5,515 nt of DNA, from positions 1-5,515 of the forward strand of contig WQTY01000171.1 of the NCBI GenBank assembly GCA_009786045.1, written 5' to 3'. A model generated the notes under the pieces. It did no database searches and was not told the DNA's origin. It was given only the letters and a program-made list of their open reading frames with translations. The translations under genes were made by a program, and so were the position numbers. Shown here piece by piece: positions 5,509 through 5,515 of this stretch. How positions within the stretch are numbered: position 1 is the stretch's first letter; every line of letters starts with the position of its first letter. Source of the stretch: Pseudomonadota bacterium (lineage in GTDB: Bacteria > Myxococcota_A > Bradymonadia > UBA4248).

Positions 5509-5515
5509 GCAGGGG

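Overview
The window carries one co-directional block of five protein-coding genes, all on the minus strand (5101 down to 335). It is flanked on both sides by non-coding DNA full of repeats and hairpins (1-334 and 5102-5515). The organism is Gram-negative: the block encodes a signal-peptide-bearing LamB-type outer-membrane porin and a lipoprotein with a type II secretion pseudopilin-like (GspG) C-terminal domain. The moderately high G+C content, the pseudopilin-like domain on a lipoprotein and the GC-rich intergenic palindromes would fit a Myxococcota/Bradymonadia-type (former Deltaproteobacteria) genome. That placement is an inference and no marker gene here settles it.

Reading in the direction of transcription, the order is as follows. 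(1) A 115-residue cytoplasmic, helical, internally duplicated protein of unknown function (5101-4754). (2) A lipoprotein with a GspG/T2SSG-like C-terminus (about 4685-4188). (3) A LamB/maltoporin-type carbohydrate porin with a long low-complexity N-terminal extension (4106-2463). (4) A 303-residue protein with repeats like those of the alpha/alpha-toroid prenyltransferase / squalene cyclase fold (2410-1499). (5) An M20-family metal-dependent amidohydrolase with all expected metal ligands (1495-335). Gaps are 68, 81, 52 and 3 nt, with no convincing intrinsic terminator inside the block, so a single operon is plausible. Genes 4 and 5 are almost certainly translationally coupled. A candidate sigma70-like promoter lies at 5200-5172. 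A pathway cannot be named: an outer-membrane channel and an intracellular amide hydrolase could serve uptake and breakdown of an amide-containing compound, but that is a hypothesis from proximity only.

The flanks are the most unusual part. A diverged ~70-bp sequence occurs in the same orientation on both sides (107-176 and 5239-5307), bracketing the gene block. The left copy seems to be interrupted by an ~89-bp stem-loop element flanked by GCAT direct repeats. The right flank has at least nine separate hairpins within about 300 bp, including a 21-nt inverted repeat with a single central base and a 20-bp perfect palindrome inside a longer stem. No tRNA, rRNA, CRISPR array or transposase gene was seen.
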